Of a DNA stretch of 64,000 nucleotides, positions 49,800 through 59,000 are shown one piece after another. The DNA is taken from positions 43,344 through 107,343 of the forward strand of contig JBAZMA010000006.1 in the NCBI GenBank assembly GCA_041649995.1, in the 5' to 3' direction. Numbering within the stretch: position 1 is the first letter of the stretch; every line of letters starts with the position of its first letter. The position numbers and the translations under genes were made by a program. The notes beneath the pieces were generated by a model. The model was not told the origin of the DNA. It did no database searches and was given only the letters and a program-made list of their open reading frames with translations. Origin of the DNA: JBAZMA01 sp041649995 (GTDB taxonomy: Bacteria; Omnitrophota; Gorgyraeia; Velamenicoccales; Velamenicoccaceae).

Positions 49800-49836
49800 T
49801 TTCTTTTCATTAACCCTTCAAGAAAGGGCCAAGACG

Positions 49837-52026
49837 ATGAGCATTCGACAGGATATTTTGAGAAAAATAGAGACCAGGGAGTTGACCGATATCGGCAAGC
49901 CGCGGAAGGTTTCCGGTTATTTCGGAGACAATACCTTCAGCATTCCGACGATGAAAGAGTTTATTTCCAAAAAGACGTTCGAGGCCTTTGTCCTCTGGAT
50001 GGAAGAAGGCCGGCAGATCACGCTGGCGCAGGCCAATGAGATCGCCAACGCCATGAAGAAGTGGGCCATGGAACGGGGGGCGACCTATTACACGCACTGG
50101 TTCCAGCCCATGACGGGCATGACGGCCGAAAAACATGACAGTTTTATTTCTTTCGCCGGCCCGGGGAAGGTCATCGAGAAGTTTTCCGGTTCCAAGCTGA
50201 TCAAGGGCGAGCCGGACGCTTCCAGTTTTCCGTCCGGAGGCATCCGCACGACCTTTGAAGCGCGCGGCTACACCGCGTGGGACCCTTCAAGCCCCGCTTT
50301 TGTCATTGAAAGCAAGCTCGGCAAGACGCTCTGCATTCCCACGATCTTCGTGTCCTATCACGGTTACGCCCTGGACAAGAAGCTGCCGCTTTTGCGGTCC
50401 ATCGAGGCCCTGAACAAGTCGGCGGTGGGGTTCCTGAAGTTTTTCGGGAACAAGGCGCGCAAAGTCTACTCCACCTGCGGCGCCGAACAGGAATATTTCC
50501 TGATCGACAAGAGGTTTTACAGGATCCGTCAGGACCTTCTTCTGACGGGCCGCACGCTTGTGGGCGCGTCTTCGCCCAAGGACCAGCAGATGGAAGACCA
50601 GTATTTCGGTTCCATCAAGGAGCGCGTCCTTAACTTCATGTATGAGGTGGGGGAGGAGGCCTACAAGCTGGGCATCCCGGTCATGACACGGCACAATGAA
50701 GTCGCTCCGCATCAGTATGAATTCGCGCCTATCTTTGAGGAATCCAACCTGGCCGCCGACCACAATCAGCTTCTGATGGAGGTCATGAAAAAGGTGGCCT
50801 TGCGTCACGATATGGTCTGTCTTCTGCACGAGAAGCCTTTCGCGGGCATTAACGGATCGGGCAAACACCTGAACTGGTCGATGTCCGATGACCGCTGCAA
50901 TAATCTTTTGAACCCGGGCCAGACGCCCGAAGGGAACCTTCAGTTTTTGGCCGTCCTGGTCGCCGTTCTTCGCGCCGTGGATAAGTATGCCGATCTTCTG
51001 CGCGCCAGTATCGCCTCGGCGGGTAATGAACACCGTCTGGGCGCCAACGAAGCCCCTCCGGCCATCATCTCCGTTTTTCTGGGGGAACAGCTCTCCTCGA
51101 TTCTAGACACCATCGAGAAAGGCAAAAAGTCGCAGGTCAGCCGGCAGGATATTATGGACTTAGGCGTCACAAGGCTGCCTGTGGTCAATAAGGACATGAC
51201 GGACAGGAACCGCACGTCGCCGTTCGCCTTCACGGGGAACAAATTCGAGTTTCGCGCGGTCGGTTCTTCCCAGAACATCTCAACGGCCATCGCGGTCATC
51301 AATACGATCGTCGCCGATTCCCTGGATTATATCCGGCAGAAGATCGAAAAGGCCAGGGAGAGCAAGGACTTTAACACGGCCGTCTTGAGTTGTCTGGCCG
51401 AGGTCATCCGCGATACCAAAAGGATCCGTTTTGAGGGGAATAATTATTCCGAAGAATGGAAGAAAGAAGCGGCCAAACGGGGTTTGCCGAACGAGCCTTC
51501 GACCGCCGCGGCGCTCCAGGCCCTGGTCAAGGAAGAGAACATTGTCCTGTTTGAGAAATACAAGGTTTTCAACCGCGAAGAGCTCAAGGCGCGCTACCGG
51601 ATATGGCTCGACACTTATGTCAAGCTCCTGGAGATCGAGGCCAAGACGCTTTATGAAATGGTTAATTCCTGCATCGTGCCCAATGCGTTCGATTATCAGG
51701 GGCTCCTAGCGGGAAACCTGAAGCATATTGTGGACCTGAAGGCCTCAGCCCAGCTCAAGCTCCTGGATGAAGCCCTGGAGGATCTCAAGGGCCATTTGTC
51801 TGAAGTCACGGAAATGACCTATTATGTGCGCAAAAACGCCTTGTCCATGATGAAATTCCTGGAGGATACCAGGGACTTGGGCGAGGAAGAGAAGGCGCGG
51901 CGCTATTTCTCCGAATTAAAGCCGCTCATGGAGCATATCCGCAAGCACGCCGATCTTCTGGAGTGCGTGATCTCCGATGAGCACTGGGACTTGCCGAAAT
52001 ACAGGGAAATGTTGTTTGTGAAGTAG
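49837..52026 (+). CDS. glnN: Glutamine synthetase type III
   Basis: GSIII is a large dodecameric glutamine synthetase of about 730 residues, and the product has 729. Type-III features are 'HWFQPMTGMTAEKHDSFISF', 'KGEPDASSFPSGGIRTTFEARGYTAWDPSSPAFV', 'CGAEQEYFLIDKRFY', 'MTRHNEVAPHQYEFAPIFEESNLAADHNQLLMEV', 'GINGSGKHLNWSM' and 'GNEHRLGANEAPPAIISVFLG'. It assimilates ammonia with ATP and glutamate. A 5-bp CCCTT/AAGGG hairpin at 49817-49831 overlaps its SD, which might modulate initiation. With gltB and gltD it completes the GS-GOGAT cycle. Confidence 0.97.
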   Translation: MSIRQDILRKIETRELTDIGKPRKVSGYFGDNTFSIPTMKEFISKKTFEAFVLWMEEGRQITLAQANEIANAMKKWAMERGATYYTHWFQPMTGMTAEKHDSFISFAGPGKVIEKFSGSKLIKGEPDASSFPSGGIRTTFEARGYTAWDPSSPAFVIESKLGKTLCIPTIFVSYHGYALDKKLPLLRSIEALNKSAVGFLKFFGNKARKVYSTCGAEQEYFLIDKRFYRIRQDLLLTGRTLVGASSPKDQQMEDQYFGSIKERVLNFMYEVGEEAYKLGIPVMTRHNEVAPHQYEFAPIFEESNLAADHNQLLMEVMKKVALRHDMVCLLHEKPFAGINGSGKHLNWSMSDDRCNNLLNPGQTPEGNLQFLAVLVAVLRAVDKYADLLRASIASAGNEHRLGANEAPPAIISVFLGEQLSSILDTIEKGKKSQVSRQDIMDLGVTRLPVVNKDMTDRNRTSPFAFTGNKFEFRAVGSSQNISTAIAVINTIVADSLDYIRQKIEKARESKDFNTAVLSCLAEVIRDTKRIRFEGNNYSEEWKKEAAKRGLPNEPSTAAALQALVKEENIVLFEKYKVFNREELKARYRIWLDTYVKLLEIEAKTLYEMVNSCIVPNAFDYQGLLAGNLKHIVDLKASAQLKLLDEALEDLKGHLSEVTEMTYYVRKNALSMMKFLEDTRDLGEEEKARRYFSELKPLMEHIRKHADLLECVISDEHWDLPKYREMLFVK

Positions 52027-52027
52027 G

Positions 52028-52160
52028 GCGCTCGTTAAAGGTTTGCGAGGCGAGCCAGGCCGGACTTTTTACGCTCAACTGGTCCTCGGCGCGCGCATGC
52101 GCGCCTTGCGGTCCAATTCGCTTAAAAAAGTCCGCCCTGGCTTTTTAAAATTGCGAGCGT
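52028..52160 (+). repeat. Long imperfect hairpin element, dispersed copy
   Basis: GCCAGGCCGGACTTTTTA on the left pairs with TAAAAAAGTCCGCCCTGGC on the right, and CGCTCG (52030) may pair with CGAGCG further out. The tip is GGCGCGC-GCAT-GCGCGCC. Middle words CTGGTCCTCGG and GGTCCAATTCGCTT match the hairpin at 23664-23760. It begins at the glnN stop codon; there is no T-run, so it is not a standard terminator. Confidence 0.68.
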
Positions 52161-52279
52161 TCTAGGGTGGAGGCGAGGAGGGGTTGGCGCTTAACCCTGA
52201 TGGCTGCCCCTTTGAACTTTTGAATACTTATATGCATGGCGGTTTAATTTTGTGAGGAAAACCTCGAAAGGCAAAATTC
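52161..52279 (+). other. Remainder of the glnN-pgi spacer
   Basis: GC-rich then AT-rich DNA with a small hairpin GAGG-AAAA-CCTC at 52253-52264, just before the AAAGG ribosome site of pgi. No convincing promoter was seen, though an A/T-rich run precedes the hairpin. Confidence 0.4.
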
Positions 52280-53743
52280 ATGAACGACATCAAATTCGAT
52301 TTTAACAACATGATGAGTTTTAATGTCGGCGCGCACGGCGTGTCCGAAGAAGAGCTCAAAGACCTTGAGCCTGCGGTCAAAAAGTGCCACGCGCATTTCC
52401 GCAAGGTTTCCGAGCATCCGGTCAGCCGCGTAAGGCTGGGCCTGGAGTGGCTGACGTTGCCCTTTCAGGACAGAAAGGTCGTTGAGGGCATCCAGGCCTT
52501 AGGCGATGAGATAGGGCGCAAATACGAGAATGTCGTTTCATTGGGTATCGGCGGTTCTTATCTGGGGTTGAAGTCCGCCCAAGAAGCGTTGCGCCCGCCG
52601 TACTACAACGAATTCGCGCCTTGCCGTGACCGGCGAAGCCGGATTTATTTTGAAGGCAATAATCTCGACCCGGCGCCTTTGGCGGTCCTGTTGAAGAACC
52701 TTGACCCCAAGAAGACCTTTGTCGTCGTTATTTCAAAGTCGGGCGAGACAACGGAAACCAAGGCCGCGTTTGATATCGTCGAAGCCTGGCTCAAGCAGGG
52801 CGTCGGTGCCCTTTACGGCAGACAGGTCCTGGCGATCACAGACCCTCAATCAGGCGCGTTGCGCAGGAAGGTCGATGAGGAGCAAAAAAAGGACGCGTTG
52901 AGTTTTCGCAGCCTGCCTCTTTTGCCGGGCGTGGGAGGCCGGTTTTCAGAATTCAATATGGGCCTTCTCCATCTGGCGATCCTGGGCGTTGATATCGCCG
53001 ATGTTTTCGCCGGGGCCCAGGCCATGGCCCATCGCTGCGCCTCCGGAGATATTTACAAAAACCCCGCGTACATGTACGCGGCCCTGCACTTTTTGTTATA
53101 CAAAAAAGACAAGCCGGTGGCGGTCATGATGCCGTTCACCGAACTCCTGAAATCCACGGCTGACTGGTATTGCCAGCTCTTGGCCGAAAGCCTCGGCAAG
53201 AGCCACGGGCGTAAGATCAAGGTCTTAAAGGACGGCAGCGAGATTTGGGAGCAGGAGCGCCGTGTGATGCCCCGGGGCCGTACCCCGGTGCCTTCGCGCG
53301 GGACGACCGACCTGCATTCCATCCAGCAGAACAACGTGGAAGGCCGCAACGATAAGGTCGTTACCATGATCCGCGTCGAATCGTTTCCCGAGGATTTGTC
53401 TGTGCCGGGAGAAGGGGGATTTCTGTCCGGGAAAAAGTTTTCGGAGCTTCTTCTGGCCGCGCAGGAGGCGACCGAATGGGCCCTTTGTTACAGTGACAGG
53501 CCCAATTGCACGCTTACGCTTTCTCAGGTGTCGGCCTGGACATGGGGCGGCCTGCTGTATTTTTTTGAAATGGCGACAGCCTTTGAAGGGGAGTTGTTGA
53601 ATATTAACGCCTTCGATCAGCCCGGCGTGGAAAGCTACAAGAATTACATGTATTTTAAACTGAAAAAACCCGGGGTCTCCGAGCAGGTGGCGCGCGAGAT
53701 CAGGAAGAACCCGGTCAAGCGGCTGGTCAAATACGTCCTGTAG
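52280..53743 (+). CDS. pgi: Glucose-6-phosphate isomerase
   Basis: The 487-residue enzyme interconverts glucose-6-phosphate and fructose-6-phosphate. Family motifs are 'VSLGIGGSYLGLKSAQEAL', 'VVVISKSGETTETKAAFDIV', 'GRFSEFNMGLLHLAILGVDI', 'TDLHSIQQNNVEGRNDK' with the sugar-contact residues, and 'NAFDQPGVESYKNY' near the end. It resembles the shorter isomerase type of Gram-positive and many environmental bacteria rather than the 550-residue E. coli form. glgC follows 48 bases later, linking sugar phosphate supply to glycogen synthesis. Confidence 0.95.
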   Translation: MNDIKFDFNNMMSFNVGAHGVSEEELKDLEPAVKKCHAHFRKVSEHPVSRVRLGLEWLTLPFQDRKVVEGIQALGDEIGRKYENVVSLGIGGSYLGLKSAQEALRPPYYNEFAPCRDRRSRIYFEGNNLDPAPLAVLLKNLDPKKTFVVVISKSGETTETKAAFDIVEAWLKQGVGALYGRQVLAITDPQSGALRRKVDEEQKKDALSFRSLPLLPGVGGRFSEFNMGLLHLAILGVDIADVFAGAQAMAHRCASGDIYKNPAYMYAALHFLLYKKDKPVAVMMPFTELLKSTADWYCQLLAESLGKSHGRKIKVLKDGSEIWEQERRVMPRGRTPVPSRGTTDLHSIQQNNVEGRNDKVVTMIRVESFPEDLSVPGEGGFLSGKKFSELLLAAQEATEWALCYSDRPNCTLTLSQVSAWTWGGLLYFFEMATAFEGELLNINAFDQPGVESYKNYMYFKLKKPGVSEQVAREIRKNPVKRLVKYVL

Positions 53744-53791
53744 AAGCATTTTCTTAAAGTCCCGAATCAAGAGCCGTCTGGAGCTTTCCTT

Positions 53792-55039
53792 ATGATCAAT
53801 GATGTCCTGTGTGTCATTCTCGGCGGAGGCAGGGGCAGCAGGCTTTATCCGCTCACCAAGGACAGGGCCAAGCCTGCCGTTCCCCTGTTCGGGAAATACC
53901 GGCTCATCGACATTCCGATCAGTAACTGCCTCAATTCAGGGCTGAATATGATCAAGGTCCTGACGCAGTTCAATTCCGAGTCCCTCAACAAACATATTTC
54001 CCGCACCTATAAATTCGAACCCTTCTCTCACGGTTTTATCGAGATCATCGCGGCTGACCAGAGCATGGACCAGACGGACTGGTTTCAGGGCCCCGCGGAC
54101 GCGGTGCGTAAAACGCTCAGGCATTTCGACAATCCCAAGATCAGGAACATCTGCATTCTTTCCGGCGATCAGCTTTATAAAATGGACCTGCGGAAATTTT
54201 ATGAATTCCACATTCAGAAGAAAGCCGAGGTGTCGGTGGCCTGCAATCTCATTGATCCGTCGGAGGTATCCTCTTTCGGCATCATGGGCGTTGATGAGGC
54301 TTCCAGGGTGAGGGAATTCGTTGAAAAGCCGTCCGACGCAGGCCTCGTGAAGCACTTGGCCGTCAATCGCCATGGCCGCGAGAAATACCTGTGTTCCATG
54401 GGGATCTACTTCTTCAATAAGGACGCCCTTCATGAGCTTCTGAGCTCAAGCCGTAAAGCGGATTTCGGCAAGGAGATCATCCCTGAGGCCATCGGCGAAA
54501 AACAGGTCTACGCGTATGAATTTGAAGGGTACTGGCGGGACATCGGAACGATCCCTTCTTATTTCAAGGAGAACCTGCTTCTGGCGCAGCCCCAGGCGCC
54601 CCTGGACCTTTTCGACGAGGAGTGGCCTCTCTACACCCGTTCCCGCTCTCTTCCTCCCGCCAAATACATCAACGCGCGCATTCAGCAGAGCATCGTTTCC
54701 GACGGTTCCATTATTGAAGAAGCGACGGTGAAGAATTCCATCATCGGCCTTCGTTCCAAAGTGGGCAGGAACACGCTCGTCGAGGATTCCATCATCATGG
54801 GGGCGGACTATTATGAGGCCGCCGACGCCGCCGTGGCCAAGGGGCTTGTGCCCATCGGCATCGGCGAAGGAAGCGTTGTGCGTCACGCCATCCTGGACAA
54901 AAACGCCAGGATCGGCAGGAATGTCAGGATCACCAACGACAAAAAGATCAGGGAGCACGAAGCGCCCGGTTATCTCATACGGGATGGCATTGTGATTGTC
55001 TGCAAGAACGCCGTTTTTCCGGATGGAACGGCCATATGA
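53792..55039 (+). CDS. glgC: Glucose-1-phosphate adenylyltransferase
   Basis: GlgC makes ADP-glucose, the first step of glycogen synthesis. The 415-residue product has the nucleotidyltransferase signature 'LGGGRGSRLYPLTKDRAKPAVPLFGKYRLIDIPISNCLNSG', 'ADQSMDQTDWFQGPADAVRK', 'SGDQLYKMDL', 'FVEKPSD', 'YWRDIGTI', and a C-terminal left-handed beta-helix of hexapeptide repeats ('NSIIGLRSKVGRNTLVEDSIIMG'). It is a typical length. The ADP-glucose route needs glgA, which is not seen here. It sits between pgi and a phosphoribosyltransferase-like gene. Confidence 0.96.
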   Translation: MINDVLCVILGGGRGSRLYPLTKDRAKPAVPLFGKYRLIDIPISNCLNSGLNMIKVLTQFNSESLNKHISRTYKFEPFSHGFIEIIAADQSMDQTDWFQGPADAVRKTLRHFDNPKIRNICILSGDQLYKMDLRKFYEFHIQKKAEVSVACNLIDPSEVSSFGIMGVDEASRVREFVEKPSDAGLVKHLAVNRHGREKYLCSMGIYFFNKDALHELLSSSRKADFGKEIIPEAIGEKQVYAYEFEGYWRDIGTIPSYFKENLLLAQPQAPLDLFDEEWPLYTRSRSLPPAKYINARIQQSIVSDGSIIEEATVKNSIIGLRSKVGRNTLVEDSIIMGADYYEAADAAVAKGLVPIGIGEGSVVRHAILDKNARIGRNVRITNDKKIREHEAPGYLIRDGIVIVCKNAVFPDGTAI

Positions 55040-55141
55040 TCGCGCCCATCGCGCTTCCTGGAAATCCCGCAGTCTATCTACGAAAATAAGGAACAATTCT
55101 TCGATTAAGGGGCTTTCTGATTCCCCTGCCTTGGTATCACC

Positions 55142-55768
55142 ATGTTTATCAACAGAAAAGACGCCGGCCAGAAACTCGGTATAGCCCTTGAAAAATACAA
55201 GGGCCTGGGCGCTTTGGTCCTGGCGATCCCCCGCGGCGGGGTGGAGGTGGGCTACTATGCGGCCCGGCACCTGGAGGCGGAGTTGTCGGTGATTGTGTCC
55301 CGGAAGCTTCCCTATCCCGATAATCCCGAGGCCGGCTTTGGGGCTATCGCCGAAGACGGCAGCGTATTTCTTTTTGACGAGGCCCGACAATGGCTGTCTG
55401 AAGATGAGATCAAAAAGATCATGGCATTTCAGAAAAAGGAAGCCGAGAGAAGGGTCAGGGTTTTCAGGGAAGGTGAGCCGTTGCCTGATCTTAAGGGTAG
55501 GACCGTCATTCTGGTGGATGACGGAATAGCCATGGGCTCTACTATGAGGGCTTCCATCAAGCTCTGCCGTAATAAGGAGGTATCCAGGCTTATCGTCGCT
55601 TCTCCTGTGGCAAGCCCTGACGTGGCGGTTGAAATGCGGGCCCTGGCGGATGATGCGGTCATCCTTGAAACGCCGGCTTTTTTTCAGGCTGTGGCGCAGG
55701 TTTACGAGCATTGGTATGACGTGCCTGAGGAAGAAGTAAAGACTTTCCTTAGAAAATCCGAAAAATAG
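55142..55768 (+). CDS. Phosphoribosyltransferase-like protein
   Basis: The 208-residue product has the PRTase fold: 'ALVLAIPRGGVEVGYYAARHL' and the PRPP-binding loop 'VILVDDGIAMGSTMRASIKLCR', followed by 'VIASPVASPD' type strands ('LIVASPVASPDVAVEM'). It matches the group of predicted phosphoribosyltransferases that often occur near alpha/beta hydrolases or stress genes; the substrate is unknown. There is no visible SD before ATG 55142, so initiation is uncertain. It stands alone between glgC and the gltB promoter. Confidence 0.85.
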   Translation: MFINRKDAGQKLGIALEKYKGLGALVLAIPRGGVEVGYYAARHLEAELSVIVSRKLPYPDNPEAGFGAIAEDGSVFLFDEARQWLSEDEIKKIMAFQKKEAERRVRVFREGEPLPDLKGRTVILVDDGIAMGSTMRASIKLCRNKEVSRLIVASPVASPDVAVEMRALADDAVILETPAFFQAVAQVYEHWYDVPEEEVKTFLRKSEK

Positions 55769-55816
55769 CTGTTGGCATTGAAGCCGCCTTTGCGGCCCGC
55801 TTCCCCGGCCGCTCCA

Positions 55817-55845
55817 TTGACATCGGCGCCGGCTTGTGCTATATT
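55817..55845 (+). promoter_or_regulatory. Strong sigma-70-type promoter of gltB
   Basis: TTGACA (55817-55822), 17 bases, TATATT (55840-55845): perfect -35 and five of six at -10. Transcription should begin near 55852, which leaves a leader of about 154 bases before the gltB start. Confidence 0.78.
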
Positions 55846-55859
55846 TTAATTAATATAAG

Positions 55860-55984
55860 CCCTCATGGCTGAGGGTTGCTTTCACGCCTGCCTTTTTGGG
55901 AAGAGACAGCAGGGTGAATTAAAAAGGAACCTAAGGATAAGGACGTCCGTTAGAGAGCGGACGTCTATTTTTTTGTCTTTTTTT
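55860..55984 (+). promoter_or_regulatory. gltB leader with two hairpins and an intrinsic terminator
   Basis: Stem 1 is CCCTCA-TGGC-TGAGGG (55860-55875). Stem 2 pairs TTCAC-(G)-CCTGC with GCAGGGTGAA (55881-55918), with one bulged G. The third stem, GACGTCCG/CGGACGTC (55942-55965), is followed by TATTTTTTTGTCTTTTTTTG, an intrinsic terminator that ends 22 bases before the start codon. Gene expression would require read-through. A regulatory RNA, riboswitch or the ANTAR protein could control it. No known riboswitch class was recognised. Confidence 0.72.
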
Positions 55985-56005
55985 GATGAAATTCAAGAGC
56001 GCGCC

Positions 56006-59000
56006 ATGAACAACATCAGACCAGGATATCCGGATAAACAGGGGCTTTATGACCCGGCTTTCGAGCATGACAGCTGCGGCGTGGGCTTTGTCGCGCATGT
56101 CAAAGGCGGAAAGGGCCATGAGATCATCGAGCAGGGACTGACGGTTTTGAATAATCTCAGCCACAGGGGCGCTCAGGGCGCCGACCCTATGACCGGAGAC
56201 GGCGCCGGGATCCTGATCCAGATGCCTGACGCGTTTTTGCGTTCAGCTTTTCGCGGGAACTCCAAAGCCCTGCCTGAGCAGGGGGCGTACGCGGTGGCTA
56301 TGGTTTTTATCCCTTCGCACGAAACATCCAGGCAGTTCTGCGTTTCGGTTTTTGAAAAAGTCCTCGGGGAGAACGGGCTGGAGATCCTCGGCTGGAGGGA
56401 TGTCCCTGTCGACGACAGCGGCATCGGCAAGACGGCCAGGGCTGTTGAGCCCCTGGTCAAACAGGTCTTTGTGGCCAGGCCCGCCGGTCTGGATGAGGCC
56501 GCATTCGAACGAAAGCTTTATGTCGCGCGCCGGCTCATAGAAAAGGCGGTCGGCGATTCCGACCTCGACGATAAAAAATCCTTTTATATCTTGAGTTTTT
56601 CCTGCCGGACGCTCGTGTATAAAGGGCTCTTGATGTCCGGGCAGCTGGGGGATTTCTATCCCGACTTAAAAAACCCCGGGCTTGTTTCGGGCCTGGCGCT
56701 GGTCCATTCCCGCTATTCCACCAATACCTTTCCGACGTGGGATTTGAGCCAGCCTTTCCGTTATCTGGCGCACAACGGGGAGATCAACACATTGAGGGGC
56801 AATGTGAACTGGATGAAGGCCCGGCAGGCGTCTTTGGCCTCCGAGCTTTTTGGCGGGGACATCGGCAAGCTTTTTCCCGTGATCGTCCCCGGAGGGTCGG
56901 ATTCCGCGGCCCTGGATAATGTCGTTGAATTTCTCCTTCTTTCGGGAAGGCCGCTGGAACATGTCATGATGATGCTGATGCCGGAGGCCTGGGAAAATAA
57001 CAAGGCCCTGGACCCTTCCAAAAGAGATTTTTATCAGTATCATGCCGCTTTGATGGAGCCATGGGACGGCCCCGCGGCCGTGGCTTTTACCGACGGCCGT
57101 TCCATCGGCGCTATCCTGGACCGCAACGGCCTGAGGCCGGCGCGGTACTGGGTCCTGAAAAACGGGCTTGTGATCATGGCTTCTGAAACAGGGGTCCTGG
57201 AAATTCCCGCCCGGGAAATATCGTCCAAAGGCAGGCTTCAGCCGGGCAGGATGTTTTTGATCGATACGGCTGAGGGCCGAATTTTCAACGATGAAGAGAT
57301 CAAAGAGAGGGTTTGCCGGAAAGGGCCTTACGGGCAATGGCTCAAAGACGGCCTTCTGCGCCTGCAGGATCTGCCTCAGGCATGCCCCGGGCAGGGAACC
57401 GCCGCCTGCCAGGATCTTCTGAAGCTGGAATTGGCTTTCGGATATACCAGGGAAGATATCAAGGTCCTGCTTGTTCCTATGGCGGAAACCGGGCATGAGC
57501 CCACAGGTTCCATGGGGTCTGATATGCCCCTGGCGGTCCTCTCCAATCATCCACAGCCGCTCTATACATATTTCAAACAGCTTTTCGCCCAGGTGACGAA
57601 TCCGCCCATCGATTCCATCCGTGAAGAAGTTGTCATGAGCCTGGAAGGTTTTCTGGGAAGACAAATGAATTTGCTCGGCGAAAGCCCGTCGCATTGCCGG
57701 TTGATCAGGTATGAACAGCCGGTTTTGGGCAACAGCGAGCTGGAAAAATTGCGGCAGATCAAAAAAGAAGGATTTCGCAGCCGGACCCTTTCCATGCTTT
57801 TTGACGCGCGGAAAGGTTCCCTGGCTCAAGCCCTGGAGAGGTTATGCGCCGAAGCCTCCGCCTGCGTGAGAGAGGGCGTTAACCTGATCATTTTGAGCGA
57901 CCGCGGCGTGGACGCGGGCCGGGCGGCTATTCCGTCTCTTTTGGCTGTGGCCGCCGTCCATCATCATCTGATACGGGAAACGACGCGCATGCAGGCGAGC
58001 GTGATTGTCGAAACCGGGGACGCGCGCGAAGTCATGCATTTCGCGCTTCTGTTGGGATACGGGGCCAATGCTGTTAACCCGTATTTGTCTTATGAAGTTC
58101 TTCTTGAACGCAAGCGTTCGGGAGAAGACGCCCTGCTGGGCCAGACGGATGAGCAGGTTCTTGGGCACTATATTGAGGCCATTGACAAAGGGCTGCTGAA
58201 AATTTTTTCCAAAATGGGCATTTCAACCTTGCAGAGCTATAGCGGGGCCCAGATCTTTGAGGCCCTGGGCCTGGGGGATGAAATCGTCGAGAAGTATTTT
58301 ACCGGGACGGTTTCGCGCATCGGAGGAATAGACCTGGATGTCCTGCAGAAAGAGGTCCTGCAATGCCATGCCAGGGCCTATCCAGACCGCCAAGTCCTGC
58401 CTTTGGCTTTGCCCGTTGGAGGATGGTATCAATATCGCAAAGAGGGCGAGTATCATCTTTGGAATCCCGAAACGATCGCGCGGCTTCAACAGGCGGTGCG
58501 GCGGGAGGATTACGGGCTTTTCAGGGAATTCACGGGTTTGATCGACAACCAGGCCGGCCATCTCACAACCCTGCGCGGACTTTTGAGATTCAAAAAGACG
58601 GGGTTTTGCGTCCCCTTGGAGGAGGTAGAGCCTGCTTCAGAAATCCTGAAGCGTTTCGCGACAGGCGCCATGTCTTTCGGCTCGATTTCCAAAGAGGCCC
58701 ATGAAGCCATTGCCATCGCCATGAACAGGCTGGGCGCCATGAGCAATTCGGGCGAGGGCGGGGAGGATCCTGAGCGTTACGCGCCTTTGGCCAACGGCGA
58801 TTCTGCCAGAAGCAAGGTCAAGCAGGTGGCCTCCGGCCGTTTTGGCGTCAACAGCTATTATCTTCAGAATGCCGATGAATTGCAGATCAAGATCGCCCAA
58901 GGCGCCAAACCCGGGGAAGGCGGCCAATTGCCGGGGCACAAGGTCGATGCCATTGTGGCCAAAATAAGGCATTCCACGCCCGGCGTGACCCTGATCTCTC

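Noticed and set aside
54446..55711. 421-codon minus-strand open frame
   Set aside because: It is antisense to glgC and the phosphoribosyltransferase gene, both well supported on the plus strand.
55860..55918. FMN, glycine or T-box riboswitch in the gltB leader
   Set aside because: GCAGGGTGAA resembles part of an FMN or T-box motif, but the other conserved blocks are absent.
55865..56005. 47-codon in-frame extension of gltB
   Set aside because: It translates the leader hairpins and terminator, has no ribosome site, starts about 13 bases after the predicted transcript start, and places Cys far from the N-terminus.
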